From contig CP136069.1 in NCBI GenBank assembly GCA_032622095.1, positions 81,924,958 to 81,988,957 of the forward strand: DNA of 64,000 nt, in the 5' to 3' direction. A program made the position numbers and the translations under genes. Source of the stretch: Siphonodentalium dalli. Taxonomy: Eukaryota > Mollusca > Scaphopoda > Gadilida > Siphonodentaliidae. The stretch's first letter is position 1. Each line of letters opens with the position of its first letter. The notes under the pieces were generated by a model. That model saw only the letters and a program-made list of their open reading frames with translations. It did not search any database and was not told the DNA's origin. This document shows, one piece after another, positions 1-11,356 of the stretch.

Positions 1-404
1 GGAACACTATAATCAGAATGAGGCACCTATAGGGTGAATTTAGTGAGGCTAGCCACTAGCCAGATATGCGGCGTAGCAAACTAAATTCACCCTCTGGGGA
101 CATAATTCTGAAAATGTCAGGCACCTTATTTTGTGGTCTGATTAGGTACAACCACCAATTAGAAAAGGTGTAGTTTGAAATTATATAGATAGCTCATACA
201 TTTGTTCATCCCATTAACTATCCCTTATATAACTGTTTTAAGATGAATCTAAAACAAAAACTGGTTTTGGTTAGAGACTAAAAATATGGCATAGGTTCTC
301 GGCAGGCCACAAAATAAGTTTGATGATCGCATTTGATGTATCGTGGTGTTAATTAGAGGTCGACATTATTTATGTTTATATTGTTTGTGTCCCTTTAAGG
401 TACT

Positions 405-530
405 TTGCATTGTGTGTTTCAGCACTGATTACGACTGGGGACACCATTTTCTAAAAATAGAAACACACTGTTTAACGACTGGGGACGTTCTCGTCAGCCT
501 GAATTTTTCATATTTAAGGTTCTTGGATAA
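405..530 (+). repeat. 118-base cassette, single copy in unit 1
   Basis: The cassette reads TGTGTTTCAGCAC, then TTACGACTGGGGAC, then TTCTAAAAATAGAAACACAC, and ends in a TTTTTCATATTTAA stretch. The sequences GTGTGTTTC and GAAACACAC make it weakly self-complementary. Confidence 0.8.
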
Positions 531-1246
531 TTGACTGTCATTTCTGGCAACAATTTATGCGCCCAAATATTTCTGTTCGGCTTGGAGCACCATTATCCGT
601 CCTACTTAAATTTACCTCAAATTTTGTCAATAATTTAATATCTTACAATATACCAATTTAATTATCGGCAAGGTCAGGATAATTGTCTTTTTGGATAGCG
701 ATAGATACCCTCTTTCCGAAACTATAACATGTTCTGGTGTATATTCCACCATTTTTAGGCCAGCGTGGCTTGCCGAGTGTCTGGCTCAAATATCATACCC
801 GAAGGTGAGATTTCACCGCTGCACCCTTCCACAATTATTTTTCTCCCTCCACATGACAATTACCGCCATTAATTACAGAATCTGACAAAATATTGATCGA
901 ATATATATGTATTCCCCGTGTGAAAGTACTCTATATATCATAGATGCATAGTTTGTAGAACATTGCCAGAAGAAAACGCTGAAGCGATAAGAAAACACCG
1001 CTTTGAGCTCACTCCTCCATGACAGTCTATGATCAAACAACACGCGGAATATCGAGGTCAATTTGTTTGTATCGCATGCGGAGTGAAATTGACAAGATGA
1101 ATCTCATTCTAATGATGTGTGTGATCTTTATAATGGTACATTTAATTTGTTATTTTATGCTTTTGATGTATAATTTCATAATTAAAATGCTCAAGCGAGA
1201 CAATTATAATTAAGTCATGTGCTCATTTGGTATACCTTACTCGTAT

Positions 1247-1315
1247 TTAAATTGGCGCAGTATTAGATTCGCGCACCCCATTGGTGCGCGAATTGAAATA
1301 CTGCGCGAATTTAAA
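1247..1315. repeat. 69-base imperfect palindrome in the tandem unit
   Basis: TTTAAATTgGCGCAGTATT is followed by ATTCGCGCACC, a short loop, GGTGCGCGAAT and the complement back to AATTTAAA. It recurs at 3117-3185 and 4983-5052. The GC-rich stem sits in AT-rich DNA and would form a strong hairpin. Confidence 0.85.
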
Positions 1316-1433
1316 TCCGTTTTAAGGCTATATAGTTTACCAATATATGTGTAGTATGGTAAATGCGTAGGTTATATGTAATCATATGTTGATTACATGA
1401 CTTACTTATGAAGTTAATGTGTCACTGATCTAT

Positions 1434-1521
1434 GAATGAGGTCGCCAGAGGTTGAATTTACTGATGCTATCTCACATAGTGGGCTAGTCTCACGAAACTC
1501 ACCTTCTGGGTGACCTCATTC
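1434..1521. mobile_element. ~88-base fold-back hairpin (GAATGAGGTC family)
   Basis: The left arm GAATGAGGTCGCCAGAGG pairs with the right arm ending in TGACCTCATTC. The loop contains CACATAGTGGGCTAG. Copies lie at 3304-3391 and, truncated, 5172-5215. The family also occurs outside the array at 21879 and 22161, so it is a dispersed element rather than just part of the tandem unit. Confidence 0.75.
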
Positions 1522-1542
1522 AGCCATTGAACACTATAATCA

Positions 1543-1623
1543 GAATGAGGTCCCCAGAGGCTGAATATAGTGAGATTAGCCAGCTAAAAGCATCACGAAA
1601 TTCATCCTCTGGGGACCTCATCC
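1543..1623. mobile_element. 81-base fold-back hairpin (GAATGAGGTC family)
   Basis: GAATGAGGTCCCCAGAGG and CCTCTGGGGACCTCAT are complementary arms. A copy is at 3413-3493. Confidence 0.75.
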
Positions 1624-1650
1624 TATTCATACATTGGAACACTATAATCA

Positions 1651-1746
1651 GAATGAGGCACCTATAGGGTGAATTTAGTGAGGCTAGCCAGTAGCCAGAT
1701 ATGCGGGGTAGCAAACTAAATTCACCCTCTGGGGACATAATTCTGA
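1651..1746. mobile_element. ~96-base imperfect fold-back hairpin
   Basis: GAATGAGGCACCTATAGGGT faces CACCCTCTGGGGACATAATTC. Copies are at 16-111 and 3521-3616. The arms have more mismatches than the other two hairpins of the unit. Confidence 0.7.
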
Positions 1747-2034
1747 AAATGTCAGGCACCTTATTTTGAGGTCTGATTAGGTACAACCACCAATTAGAAA
1801 AGGTGTAGTTTGAAATTCTATAGATAGCTCATACATTTGTTCATCCCATTAACTATCCCTTATATAACTGTTTTAAGATGAATCTAAAACAAAAACTGGT
1901 TTTGGTTAGAGACTAAAAATATGGCATAGGTTCTCGGCAGGCCACAAAATAAGTTTGATGATCGCATTTGATGTATCGTGGTGTTATTTAGAGGTCGACT
2001 TTATGTTTATATTGTTTGTGTCCCTTTAAGGTAC

Positions 2035-2392
2035 TTTGCATTGTGTGTTTCAGCACTGATTACGACTGGGGATACCATTTTCTAAAAATAGAAACACACT
2101 GTTTAAGGACTATAGGGACGTTCTCGTCAGCCTGATTTTTTATATATTTAAGTTCCTTGTAGTGTGTGTTTCAGCACGTATTACGACTGGGGACATAATT
2201 TTCTAAAAATAGAAACACACTGTTTAACGACCGGGGACGTTCTCGTCAGCCTGAATTTTTCATATTTAAGGTCCTTGTAGTGTGTCTTTCAGCACTTATT
2301 ACGACTGGGGACATAATTTTTCTAAAAATAGATACACACACGTTAACGAATGGGGACGTTCTAGTCGGCCCGAATTTTTCATATTTAACGTT
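2035..2392 (+). repeat. 118-base cassette, three tandem copies in unit 2
   Basis: Copies begin near 2037, 2161 and 2279. The third copy is the most diverged (GTGTCTTTC, GATACACACA). The same three-copy block occurs at 3905-4258. Confidence 0.85.
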
Positions 2393-3505
2393 CTTGGATA
2401 ATTGACTGTCATTTCTGTCAACAATTTATGCGCCCAAATATTTCTGTTCGGCTTGGAGCACCATTATCCGTCCTACTTAAATTTACCTCAAATTTTGTCA
2501 ATAATTTAATATCTTACAATATACCAATTTAATTATCGGCAAAGTCAGGATAATTGTCTTTTTGGATCGGGATAGATACCCTCTTTCCGAAACTATAACA
2601 TGTTCTGGTGTATATTCCACCATTTTTAGGCCAGCGTGGCTTGCCGAGTGTCTGGCTCAAATATCATACCCGAAAGTGAGATTTCACCGCTGCACCCTTC
2701 CACAATTATTTTTCTCATCCACATGACAATTACCGCCATTAATTACAGAATCTGACAAAATATTGATCGAATATATATGTATTCCCCGTGTGAAAGTACT
2801 CTATATATCATAGATGCATAGTTTGTAGAACATTGCCAGAAGAAAACGCTGAAGCGATAAGAAAACACCGCTTTGGGCTCACTCCTCCATTACAGTCTGT
2901 GATCAAACAACACGCGGAATATCGAGGTCAATTTGTTTGTATCGCATGCGGAGTGAAATTGACAAGATGAATCTCATTCTAATGATGTGTGTGATCTTTA
3001 TAATGGTACATTTAATTTGTTATTTTATGCTTTTGATGTATAATTTCATAATTAAAATGCTCAAGCGAGACAATTATAATTAAGTCATGTGCTCATTTGG
3101 TATACCTTACTCGTATTTAAATTGGCGCAGTATTAGATTCGCGCACCCCATTGGTGCGCGAATTGAAATACTGCGCGAATTTAAATCCGTTTTAAGGCTA
3201 TATAGTTTACCAATATATGTGTAGTATGGTAAATGCGTAGGTTATATGTAATCATATGTTGATTACATGACTTACTTATGAAGTTAATGTGTCACTGATC
3301 TATGAATGAGGTCGCCAGAGGTTGAATTTACTGATGCTATCTCACATAGTGGGCTAGTCTCACGAAACTCACCTTCTGGGTGACCTCATTCAGCCATTGA
3401 ACACTATAATCAGAATGAGGTCCCCAGAGGCTGAATATAGTGAGATTAGCCAGCTAAAAGCATCACGAAATTCATCCTCTGGGGACCTCATCCTATTCAT
3501 ACATT

Positions 3506-5215
3506 GGAACACTATAATCAGAATGAGGCACCTATAGGGTGAATTTAGTGAGGCTAGCCAGTAGCCAGATATGCGGGGTAGCAAACTAAATTCACCCTCT
3601 GGGGACATAATTCTGAAAATGTCAGGCACCTTATTTTGAGGTCTGATTAGGTACAACCACCAATTAGAAAAGGTGTAGTTTGAAATTATATAGATAGCTC
3701 ATACATTTGTTCATCCCATTAACTATCCCTTATATAACTGTTTTAAGATGAATCTAAAACAAAAACTGGTTTTGGTTAGAGACTAAAAATATGGCATAGG
3801 TTCTCGGCAGGCCACAAAATAAGTTTGATGATCGCATTTGATGTATCGTGGTGTTATTTAGAGGTCGACTTTATGTTTATATTGTTTGTGTCCCTTTAAG
3901 GTACTTTGCATTGTGTGTTTCAGCACTGATTACGACTGGGGATACCATTTTCTAAAAATAGAAACACACTGTTTAAGGACTAGGGACGTTCTCGTCAGCC
4001 TGAATTTTTTCATATTTAAGTTCCTTGTAGTGTGTGTTTCAGCACGTATTACGACTGGGGACATAATTTTCTAAAAATAGAAACACACTGTTTAACGACC
4101 GGGGACGTTCTCGTCAGCCTGAATTTTTCATATTTAAGGTCCTTGTAGTGTGTCTTTCAGCACTTATTACGACTGGGGACATAATTTTCTAAAAATAAAT
4201 ACACACACGTTAACGAATGGGGACGTTCTAGTCGGCCCGAATTTTTCATATTTAACGTTCTTGGATAATTGACTGTCATTTCTGGCAACAATTTATGCGC
4301 CCAAATATTTCTGTTCGGCTTGGAGCACCATTATCCGTCCTACTTAAATTTACCTCAAATTTTGTCAATAATTTAATATCTTACAATATACCAATTTAAT
4401 TATCGGCAAAGTCAGGATAATTGTCTTTTTGGATCGGGATAGATACCCTCTTTCCGAAACTATAACATGTTCTGGTGTATATTCCACCATTTTTAGGCCA
4501 GCGTGGCTTGCCGAGTGTCTGGCTCAAATATCATACCCGAAAGTGAGATTTCACCGCTGCACCCTTCCACAATTATTTTTCTCATCCACATGACAATTAC
4601 CGCCATTAATTACAGAATCTGACAAAATATTGATCGAATATATATGTATTCCCCGTGTGAAAGTACTCTATATATCATAGATGCATAGTTTGTAGAACAT
4701 TGCCAGAAGAAAACGCTGAAGCGATAAGAAAACACCGCTTTGGGCTCACTCCTCCATTACAGTCTGTGATCAAACAACACGCGGAATATCGAGGTCAATT
4801 TGTTTGTATCGCATGCGGAGTGAAATTGACAAGATGAATCTCATTCTAATGATGTGTGTGATCTTTATAATGGTACATTTAATTTGTTATTTTATGCTTT
4901 TGATGTATAATTTCATAATTAAAATGCTCAAGCGAGACAATTATAATTAAGTCATGTGCTCATTTGGTATACCTTACTCGTATTTAAATTGGCGCAGTAC
5001 TAGATTCGCGCACCCCCTTGGTGCGCGAATTGAAATACTGCGCGAATTTAAATCCGTTTTAAGGCTATATAGTTTACCAATATATGTGTGGTATGGTAAA
5101 TGCGTAGGTTATATGTAATCATATGTTGATTACATGACTTACTTATGAAGATAATGTGTCACTGATCTATGAATGAGGTCGCCAGAGGTTGAATTTACTG
5201 ATGCTATCTCACATA
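3506..5215. repeat. Tandem unit 3 (3'-truncated)
   Basis: It matches unit 2 until about 5215, where the sequence leaves the repeat within the left arm of a ~88-base hairpin. It carries three cassette copies starting near 3905, 4025 and 4143. Confidence 0.9.
3905..4258 (+). repeat. 118-base cassette, three tandem copies in unit 3
   Basis: This has the same order and sequence variants as the block at 2035-2392, apart from single-base differences. Confidence 0.85.
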
Positions 5216-5744
5216 TTGATCTCGCTGATCGTCGCATGACACCATATTCGAACATTAAGCGTCCCGTAAGGTATTTATTATGTCAGTGGACAAAATCCAG
5301 CATATTCCTTTAATTAATTGTCGCTGTAATTTATTGTAATTGGGTAAGATAAATGTGTCGTCTATGGCCATTAACTTATTTAACGTCACAGTGACGCGTG
5401 TTGGGCGTTGAACGTCAACGCATTGAGTCAATGGCTAATTACCAGACTGAAGTAGGACAACTTGTTGAGTTTGATAGTTAATTTATGATCAAATATATCG
5501 CATGCAGGTTTTCGTAGATGATACTATATGTTTTTAAATTCACAGAAAGTGATTTCTGACAAATAGCCCCTTTCTTGGCGCCAAAATACACCAAAAATAT
5601 TCCCGAGGCGACTGAGTTTCTGAAAAAACCAGATGGCGGCTATGCACCTAATATTGATTTCATATCAGGTCACCGACCTAATATGGGTTCATATACCGTC
5701 ACTATATATCGACGCTGATTGGCTAATTGCAAGAGCTGACATAA
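5216..5744. other. No recognised feature
   Basis: AT-rich sequence following the tandem array. No coding region, RNA gene or clear repeat is visible. Confidence 0.6.
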
Positions 5745-5798
5745 TAAATATATATATATATATACGGAAGTATCAAAATATATATATATATATATAGA
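5745..5798. repeat. Two (TA)n microsatellites
   Basis: Two alternating TA runs are separated by ACGGAAGTATCAAAA. Confidence 0.9.
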
Positions 5799-6005
5799 TG
5801 ACAACATTAACTTCCATGACAAAACATGCAGGCCAACGTTAACCTCCTTGGTGGCTGCAGTTGACAACATTAACATCCATGAAACAGCAAGCCAGTGTTA
5901 ACCTCCCCGATGCCTGCAGACGACAACATTTACTTCCATGACAAAACATGAGAATATTAATGTTCTAGATGCCCGCGGATGACAAAATTAACTTCAATAA
6001 CAAAG
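5797..6005 (+). repeat. Degenerate ~68-base tandem repeat
   Basis: The phrase GATGACAACATTAACTTCCA recurs in diverged form near 5797, 5862, 5921 and 5978. It alternates with CCAACGTTAACCTCC and TGCCTGCAGA variants. Confidence 0.7.
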
Positions 6006-6044
6006 TGTATCATTCTCTGAGCAACTATGTTTTGTAAAAAGTTT

Positions 6045-6460
6045 TGAAAGGATTTAAGAGCAAAATCCAAGATGGCCGCCGGCGACCATGTTTTTACAAT
6101 GGGCGTGGTCAAAACCTACCTTCCTATCTACATGTTAATGTCAATGTATACAGCAAATATCAAGACGATCGGATGAAAAATGTTGCTGTAGCCCGTGCTA
6201 AATGATTTGAGGGCAAAATCCAAGATGGCCGTCGGCGGCCATGTTTTTGTGAATGGGCGTGGCCAAAATCACCCGTTCCCATCTACACGTCAATGTATAC
6301 AACAAATTTCAAAAGGATTGGAAGAAAATTGTGGCCTGTATACCGTGCTAAAATATTTGAGTGAAAAATCTAAGATGGCCACGGCGGCCATGGTTTTAAA
6401 TGGGTGTGGCCAAAATCACTCGTTCCCATCTACATGTCAATGTACACAGCAAATTGCATG
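6045..6460 (+). repeat. Core-repeat element, AAGATGGCC family, three cores
   Basis: Three ~150-base copies each read gcaaaatccAAGATGGCC, ccATGTTTT, GGGCGTGGyCAAAA, TCTACATGTyAATGT, then acaGCAAATwTCA. The reverse-oriented version of the same core builds the element at 16125-17113. No reading frame is shared by the copies. Confidence 0.8.
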
Positions 6461-6467
6461 ATGAAAT

Positions 6468-6715
6468 ATCTGTGTTCCCTATTGGATACACAGCCAAAAG
6501 TGTGTTTCTCTTTTTTCAAATATTCTGAATCTCTTATCCAGCTTGAAGATTTCATTTAGCAAATTGATTTGGTCCCCTGTTGTCAACTGAAGTTGGAAAC
6601 TCTTTGTCCCCTATTGGATACACAACCAAAAGTGTGTACTGTTTGGTCAAATATTCTGTATGTCCAATCTAGCTTGAAACATTCATTTCATCACAATTCA
6701 TTTGGATTTGTTCAT
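6468..6715 (+). repeat. ~136-base direct repeat, two copies
   Basis: TCCCyTATTGGATACACArCCAAAAGTGTGT opens copies near 6475 and 6608. Both continue through TCAAATATTCTG and a TAGCTTGAA phrase to an ATTTGGT-like end. Confidence 0.75.
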
Positions 6716-6834
6716 ACATTCAACTCTTCAGTTTAATCTATAATACTATAATATAATACTGTCAGTATTGCAGAAGTTATCAATCTATCAAAGACATGAA
6801 TTTGCTATAAAAATGTCATAATTTAGGCCGACGA

Positions 6835-7080
6835 GAATGCCATCAGTGTGTTTCTATTTTTTTTCCAATTTTATGTCCCAGTCGTAATCAGTCCGGAAGC
6901 ACACACACATGCAATGCACAGGACCTTAAACATATAAATATCCACATTCGTTAGCAGTGTGATTCTATTTTTAGAAAACTATGTCCGCAGTCTGGATTAT
7001 TTTGTTGTCCACATTTTGAAAGCACACAAAAAAAACACATTATGTCCCTTATTGGAAAACACACAATAAAGTGAATTTTT
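6835..7080 (-). repeat. Inverted, degenerate copies of the 118-base cassette
   Basis: CAGTGTGTTTCTATTTT, GTCCCAGTCGTAATCAGT and a second GTGTGATTCTATTTTTAG are the complement of the cassette seen at 405, 2035 and 3905. This makes the cassette a dispersed repeat that also exists outside the tandem array. Confidence 0.7.
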
Positions 7081-7289
7081 TTAATGAGAATGTTGGACCC
7101 CAACACACAAGTTATGTGCATGTATGATGTTACTAAAAATAGAATTTATACACATTATCTCAAAACTTGCCGAAGTGAGGACTTTTCACGATATCGATTT
7201 CAATGGGTAAACAATGGCCCCTGGAGTACGCCAGGCCATCAATTACAAACGTGGACGTCCCCACTTGTCAGGTGTCCCCATTTGGTGAG

Positions 7290-7354
7290 TACAAATTCTC
7301 GTGTGTGTCCCCGATCGGAGGTTATTACAAACCCTCACACACACCCTCCCCCTC

Positions 7355-7388
<34 letters not shown>

Positions 7389-7407
7389 GTCCCAAATATA
7401 TATTAGA
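7290..7407 (-). mobile_element. Helitron 5' end fragment
   Basis: On the minus strand the piece starts TCTAATATATATTTGGGACT and runs into (TG)n, like the 5' ends of the Helitrons at 39915-43393. It abuts directly, as TC after CTAG, the next element at 7408-7604. Its own 3' hairpin end was not found. Confidence 0.6.
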
Positions 7408-7604
7408 CTAGCAGGTGACCCGACTTCGCCCGGTCTTTGACCTTGAATTGACCATTTTGAAGGTCAAGGTCAGGTAGGAGTCCAAAACACTCCCCGGCCA
7501 AAATTATCCGTAGGTATCAAATTTCGTCGAAATCCGTCCAGCAGTTTTCCCGGCCATAGCTAACAGACAAACAAACAGACAGACGTCCCAAAATATATAT
7601 TAGA
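7408..7604 (-). mobile_element. Short non-autonomous Helitron (197 bases)
   Basis: On the minus strand it begins TCTAATATATATTTTGGGAC. It continues through a TGTC/TGTT microsatellite and one core with TTTGACCTTGAATTGACC on the plus strand, and ends in GGGTCACCTGCTAG. The base before the 5' TC is A and the base after CTAG is T, as expected for Helitron insertion between A and T. It is a compact, single-core relative of the 752-775 base copies at 39.9-41.4 kb. Confidence 0.7.
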
Positions 7605-7855
7605 TCATTTGTGGCTACCCGTTTCAAGCGGGCGGAAAAACTGACCCGATGAAAATCTCCCCCATTCCCAGGAACCCCTAAGTACGAACACAGACAACAC
7701 GCTCATGTCTGTACAGAGACACAACACGCTCATGTCTGGACACACACACGCTCTTTATCAACGACACTGCGGATACGAACGCTCTTTAACTATCACGCGA
7801 TTAACCCATGAATTTCCATTGCGGTGGCGGGGGATTGGAGAATGAGTGCTCTGAC
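7605..7855. other. Repeat-like stretch, unassigned
   Basis: CACACGCTCATGTCTG-type phrases recur three times between 7688 and 7750, and CCCGTTTCAAGCGGG forms a small hairpin at 7619. No gene is seen. Confidence 0.4.
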
Positions 7856-8000
7856 GTTCTCAGAAGCGGTGCGATCGTGACACTCCATCTGGGATTTTAC
7901 CCTTAGATATGAAGTTTGGGCTCAATCCGTCCGCAGTTTTCCCGGCCATAGCTAACAGACAAACAGACAAACAGAAGTCCCAAAATATATAGTAAATGGC
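7856..8000 (-). mobile_element. Decayed Helitron 5' part
   Basis: TTTTCCCGGCCATAGCTAAC followed by (ACAGACAA)n and CAGAAGTCCCAAAATATATA matches the element at 7408-7604. The terminal GA (minus-strand TC) has been lost. Confidence 0.55.
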
Positions 8001-8050
8001 ATATATTTTATACATTTGATCTGGGGTTCGAAAATTAAGTGGGCCTTTAA
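7996..8050. mobile_element. MITE family A, end fragment
   Basis: It ends in CGAAAATTAAGTGGGCCTTTAA, the terminal inverted repeat of the family described at 36573-37050. Only one end is present. Confidence 0.7.
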
Positions 8051-9319
8051 AACAAATCTGTTCGGTATCAGGTTTTTGCAGTATCCGAATAATAACCCAT
8101 AATCTGCTCATTATATGTATGAGCCAGGCTCCCCAAAAAAATGAGAAAAGTTTATTTCAGTGCAATGGCACGTGTCACTGGGGCAGTGTAGCTTGGGGTG
8201 CAAAATTTGTGTTTCAATGGCAACGGAGGGTGTTTTAGTCCGTATACAAAATATGCATATATCTAATGGTTTATAACTAGAAAGTTTAATCTTTGCATTG
8301 ATATGGGGTGTTACCCTTGTGGCTTGTGTGGGCTTTCTTTTGACACTGGAGATTTCACCTCTAGAGGTCAAGGTCATATACAAAGATCAAGGTTACTGAT
8401 CAAAAAATTAACTTTTTTTCATATCGGGTCATACATTTTCTACCGACAGAGTTTATATATCATGCAGTTTTGAATAGCTAAGTTATATTTGCTCTGAAAT
8501 AATCTAAAGCATATGTGCAACATGGAGAACTGCGTTATTATTGCAACCGACAAGTCAGCCGTGAGATTTAGGCCTTTAAACTATATGACCATTTTTCAAA
8601 ATGGGCCAACATCAGTTATTTCCCAAGTTATCGTCCTTTTGTGTATATTATAGAGTTAGCTACTTATAGTGGGACCCCTTAATTTAAGGGTCGAATTGTG
8701 ACTTTATTGACTAAACTTCAAATATATGTTTCTTAGTTATAGATAAAATGTTTTAGAGGGGGTGGTTCCCATGTGGTGGGGGGGGGGGGGGGGGGCTATG
8801 TCGTTATGAAATCTGGTTTCCATGGTAACGCCATAACATATTTTAAGAATTTTTTTTAAGGGCCGCTATTGAGAATCAACGAACCTTGTGTTTGAATAAA
8901 TATTATGTTAACTCATAGTTAACTCATAAATGTTTCATCAAATGGTCCCATAGCTTGCTGATATCTTTGAAAAATATATAAAAACGAATGTTGAAATTAC
9001 CAGGCAGCTGTGACACCTTGCCGCCTAAATCGAGCAAACTATGACGTATATCGGTTCCAGGCCCTGGTCTGAAGGATGTGTGTAATGACTTGTATTATTA
9101 ACGCCACCGGTGAAAACTGTTGGGCAAATTTTAGAAATCTGTGGACCTATGGGGATTTTATAAATAGATAATTGTTTTTTCCGGTTATTTTGGGACGCGT
9201 TAAAGTTATACTGCGACCCCCGATTCCGGTAAAAGCTGTAGTTGGAATGTCCAAGTTGAAGACAGTTCTATTGACTATGCCGAAGAGAAGCTTTATTGTT
9301 TTAGGATATTGTAGAAAGT
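8051..9319. other. No recognised gene; G-run at 8779
   Basis: No coding region or known repeat is visible except an uninterrupted run of about 18 G near 8779-8796. Confidence 0.55.
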
Positions 9320-9715
9320 CTAATCTGGCCGTGTCAAATTGAGCTATAGCGATGGGATATCTCGCATGACAACACATTTCGGGTTTTCGTGGGGTGTGTA
9401 TTCGATGGATGTCTTATAGTTGCAGTATGTAACTATTATGATCGCGTTAATTGCGTTCGATGTTTAGGTATGAACAATGGCTGGGCCATGCACACTTGAA
9501 GATTTTATGGCGGGAACCCAATTTTTTATCCGCATTTAGAAGCTTTCTGGTTTGGTGAATGAAAAACCTGCAGTAATAAGCCGTATTTTTTTGTAATAAT
9601 TTGAAGGATTAGTTATTTTAACGGAATTCTGAGGCGGGTGCATTCATGTAACCAATATATTTTTTATTATAATTTATATTTATGGCTAATAATATGATCT
9701 TGGTGGCGTTACCAT
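9320..9715 (+). repeat. Dispersed repeat, partner of 51890-52475
   Basis: Shared phrases appear in the same order: CTGGCCGTGTCAA, GATATCTCGCA, ACATTTCGGGTTT, GAACAATGGCTGGGCCA, CTTGAAGATTTTAT and TTATAATTTATAT. The copies are well diverged, with insertions and deletions. The second copy has an 87-codon frame that this one does not keep open, so coding is not supported. Confidence 0.75.
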
Positions 9716-9800
9716 TTCTGACTATGGTTTTCTTGTAACATTCTGCTGCTGTCTGTTTAGAATTGGAACTAAATGTGTTAAAGTTTGATCAAGCCCAAGC

Positions 9801-10296
9801 TTAAAGGCCCACTTAATGTTCGATCGAGTCACCGATTTTTATTTATAGTGCCTTGATATACGGTTTTAATAACAATCTATGCTATAAAATATGATTAAAA
9901 TACTATAATTCATCAACATTTGAAACGTCTGTGTCTCAGAAGATGTCCATCTAGAGAAATAGAAAACAGCTGAAATCAAATAAAGATTCCTCCCGTTGTG
10001 ACTCTCAGAATGCAACAGAATTCAAACTAAAAATGCATTTTCAATGAATGGGAATAACTCTATCTTTAAAATATAGAGTTGTTCCCCCTTCCATTTAAAA
10101 TGTTATACTTTGTGCAACAAAACCAGATGAAACTTAAGCAGAAAACACGTCGGTAACTCAACAAAAACAACGTTCACAGTTTATTACACCGGATAAATTG
10201 ATAATACGTTTTGGAGCTTCCTCTTTCAAATGATATTTAATACGGCATATATTATTTTATGTGATATGGGTGTTCGAAAATTAATTGGGCATTTAA
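9801..10296. mobile_element. MITE family A, full-length copy
   Basis: It starts TTAAAGGCCCACTTAAT and ends ATTAATTGGGCATTTAA, with TTAA at both borders. The interior matches the copy at 29214-29684, including the phrases CTGTGTCTCAGAAG, GTTTATTACACCGGATAA and GGCATATATTATTTTAT. There is no coding capacity. Confidence 0.8.
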
Positions 10297-11149
10297 TTCG
10301 CGAGTTCCGAAGTGCATGACTCATAAGGTCTGAAGACCAACCCCTCCGACATCTTTTGCCAGGGAGGTGTATAGGTCTATACTTCTCGAGCCACGTCCAG
10401 GGAGGAGTAGGTCTATACTTCTCGAGCCACGCCTTTTTCAACTTTTCAACATATTAATACGATTTCCACACTATACTCTTTTGCACAAAATTCGAAAGCC
10501 AACACCCAACCACAATCTCCCAACATATGGCCATGCACGAAACATGCTTCTGACCTTGTGCGTGCATGCGCATATATTCATATATATCCAAGCTATATGA
10601 CCCAAAGTCCGTCAATATATTTTGGTCGATACATCAAAAGTCCCCTCACGTTGTGAACTCCAAAAGCACACTGATGGCACTGTTTGTCCTCGGGCGCTGG
10701 CATCGCGGAAATAAATCACAGGAAACACCGGCAAGTGGATTCCCCGCTCGTAATTTATATGTGAGGAGGGACGCGATAATATACGTATGGCGGATGGCTC
10801 GGGATATTTCTTGTTGATGTAATGGCACATATAATAGATGATCCCAATCCAGGGATTATACTCCTCGTTTCAACATAGAAACCCGCTCACTATACAATTG
10901 AATGTTATTGACCCCCATGCGGCATCATTGATTTAACGGAATGACTGCCGTATATATAGACATGGATCGGCGGGCGTGGACGATGAACGGGGCTGCAATG
11001 TACACACTATAGAATACCACCCCCTCTCCAGACCTATGATGCTTCAATTTGGCCATTCACAAGTACTTGTCGTTAAGAAAGCGAGTAACAAAGTCAAAAT
11101 TAAAAACAACATGCCACTTTAACAAACGCATCGCTTTTGATATAATGCT
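10297..11149. other. No recognised gene; short direct repeat at 10370-10437
   Basis: AGGTCTATACTTCTCGAGCC occurs twice, 37 bases apart. Several overlapping short frames exist on both strands, none with family features. Confidence 0.5.
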
Positions 11150-11356
11150 TCAGAAGGGAGATTACAACTTCGAATACTTGGAAGGCGAATAACTTCCATT
11201 GAAAATAATGAAACTTGAGCACAGAACACAAGTTGGTATCTCAAAAAACAAACATGTTCACAGTTTATTACACCGAATAAGTTGAAGCTTTGGAGCTTCT
11301 TCTTTCAAATGGTCTATAATATGCCATATATTTTATATAAAAATTGTGGGCCTTTA
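11150..11356. mobile_element. MITE family A, truncated copy
   Basis: The right half is recognisable: GTTCACAGTTTATTACACCG, TTTGGAGCTTC, CAAATGGTCTATAATATG and GTGGGCCTTTAAA. The left end is missing. Confidence 0.65.

Larger units (their letters stand above)
1..1635. repeat. Tandem unit 1 (short form)
   Basis: It carries one 118-base cassette (about 405-530), the 69-base palindrome (1247-1315) and fold-back hairpins at 16-111, 1434-1521 and 1543-1623. It differs from units 2 and 3 at scattered single bases. Confidence 0.9.
1636..3505. repeat. Tandem unit 2 (long form)
   Basis: Unit 2 is almost identical to unit 3, including three cassette copies. Units 2 and 3 share variants that unit 1 lacks, for example attaca instead of atgaca near the middle, so the latest duplication joined units 2 and 3. 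Confidence 0.9.
1..5215. repeat. Threefold tandem array of a 1.6-1.9 kb unit
   Basis: Near-identical sequence recurs head to tail. The phrase ggaacactataatcagaatg occurs at 1, 1636 and 3506, giving periods of 1635 and 1870 bases. The 235-base difference equals two extra 118-base cassettes present in units 2 and 3. Unit 3 stops matching at about 5216, inside a hairpin. The array is cut by the window start, so the real copy number is unknown. No unit holds a conserved reading frame: a 64-codon frame at 1019-1213 in unit 1 loses its ATG in units 2 and 3. Confidence 0.95.

Noticed and set aside
1019-1213. 64-codon hydrophobic frame as a small membrane protein gene
   Set aside because: The start codon is lost in the other two tandem copies, and no other coding evidence exists.
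8779-8796. G-run as a functional G-quadruplex
   Set aside because: Homopolymer runs are frequent here and length is uncertain in assemblies; no gene context supports a role.
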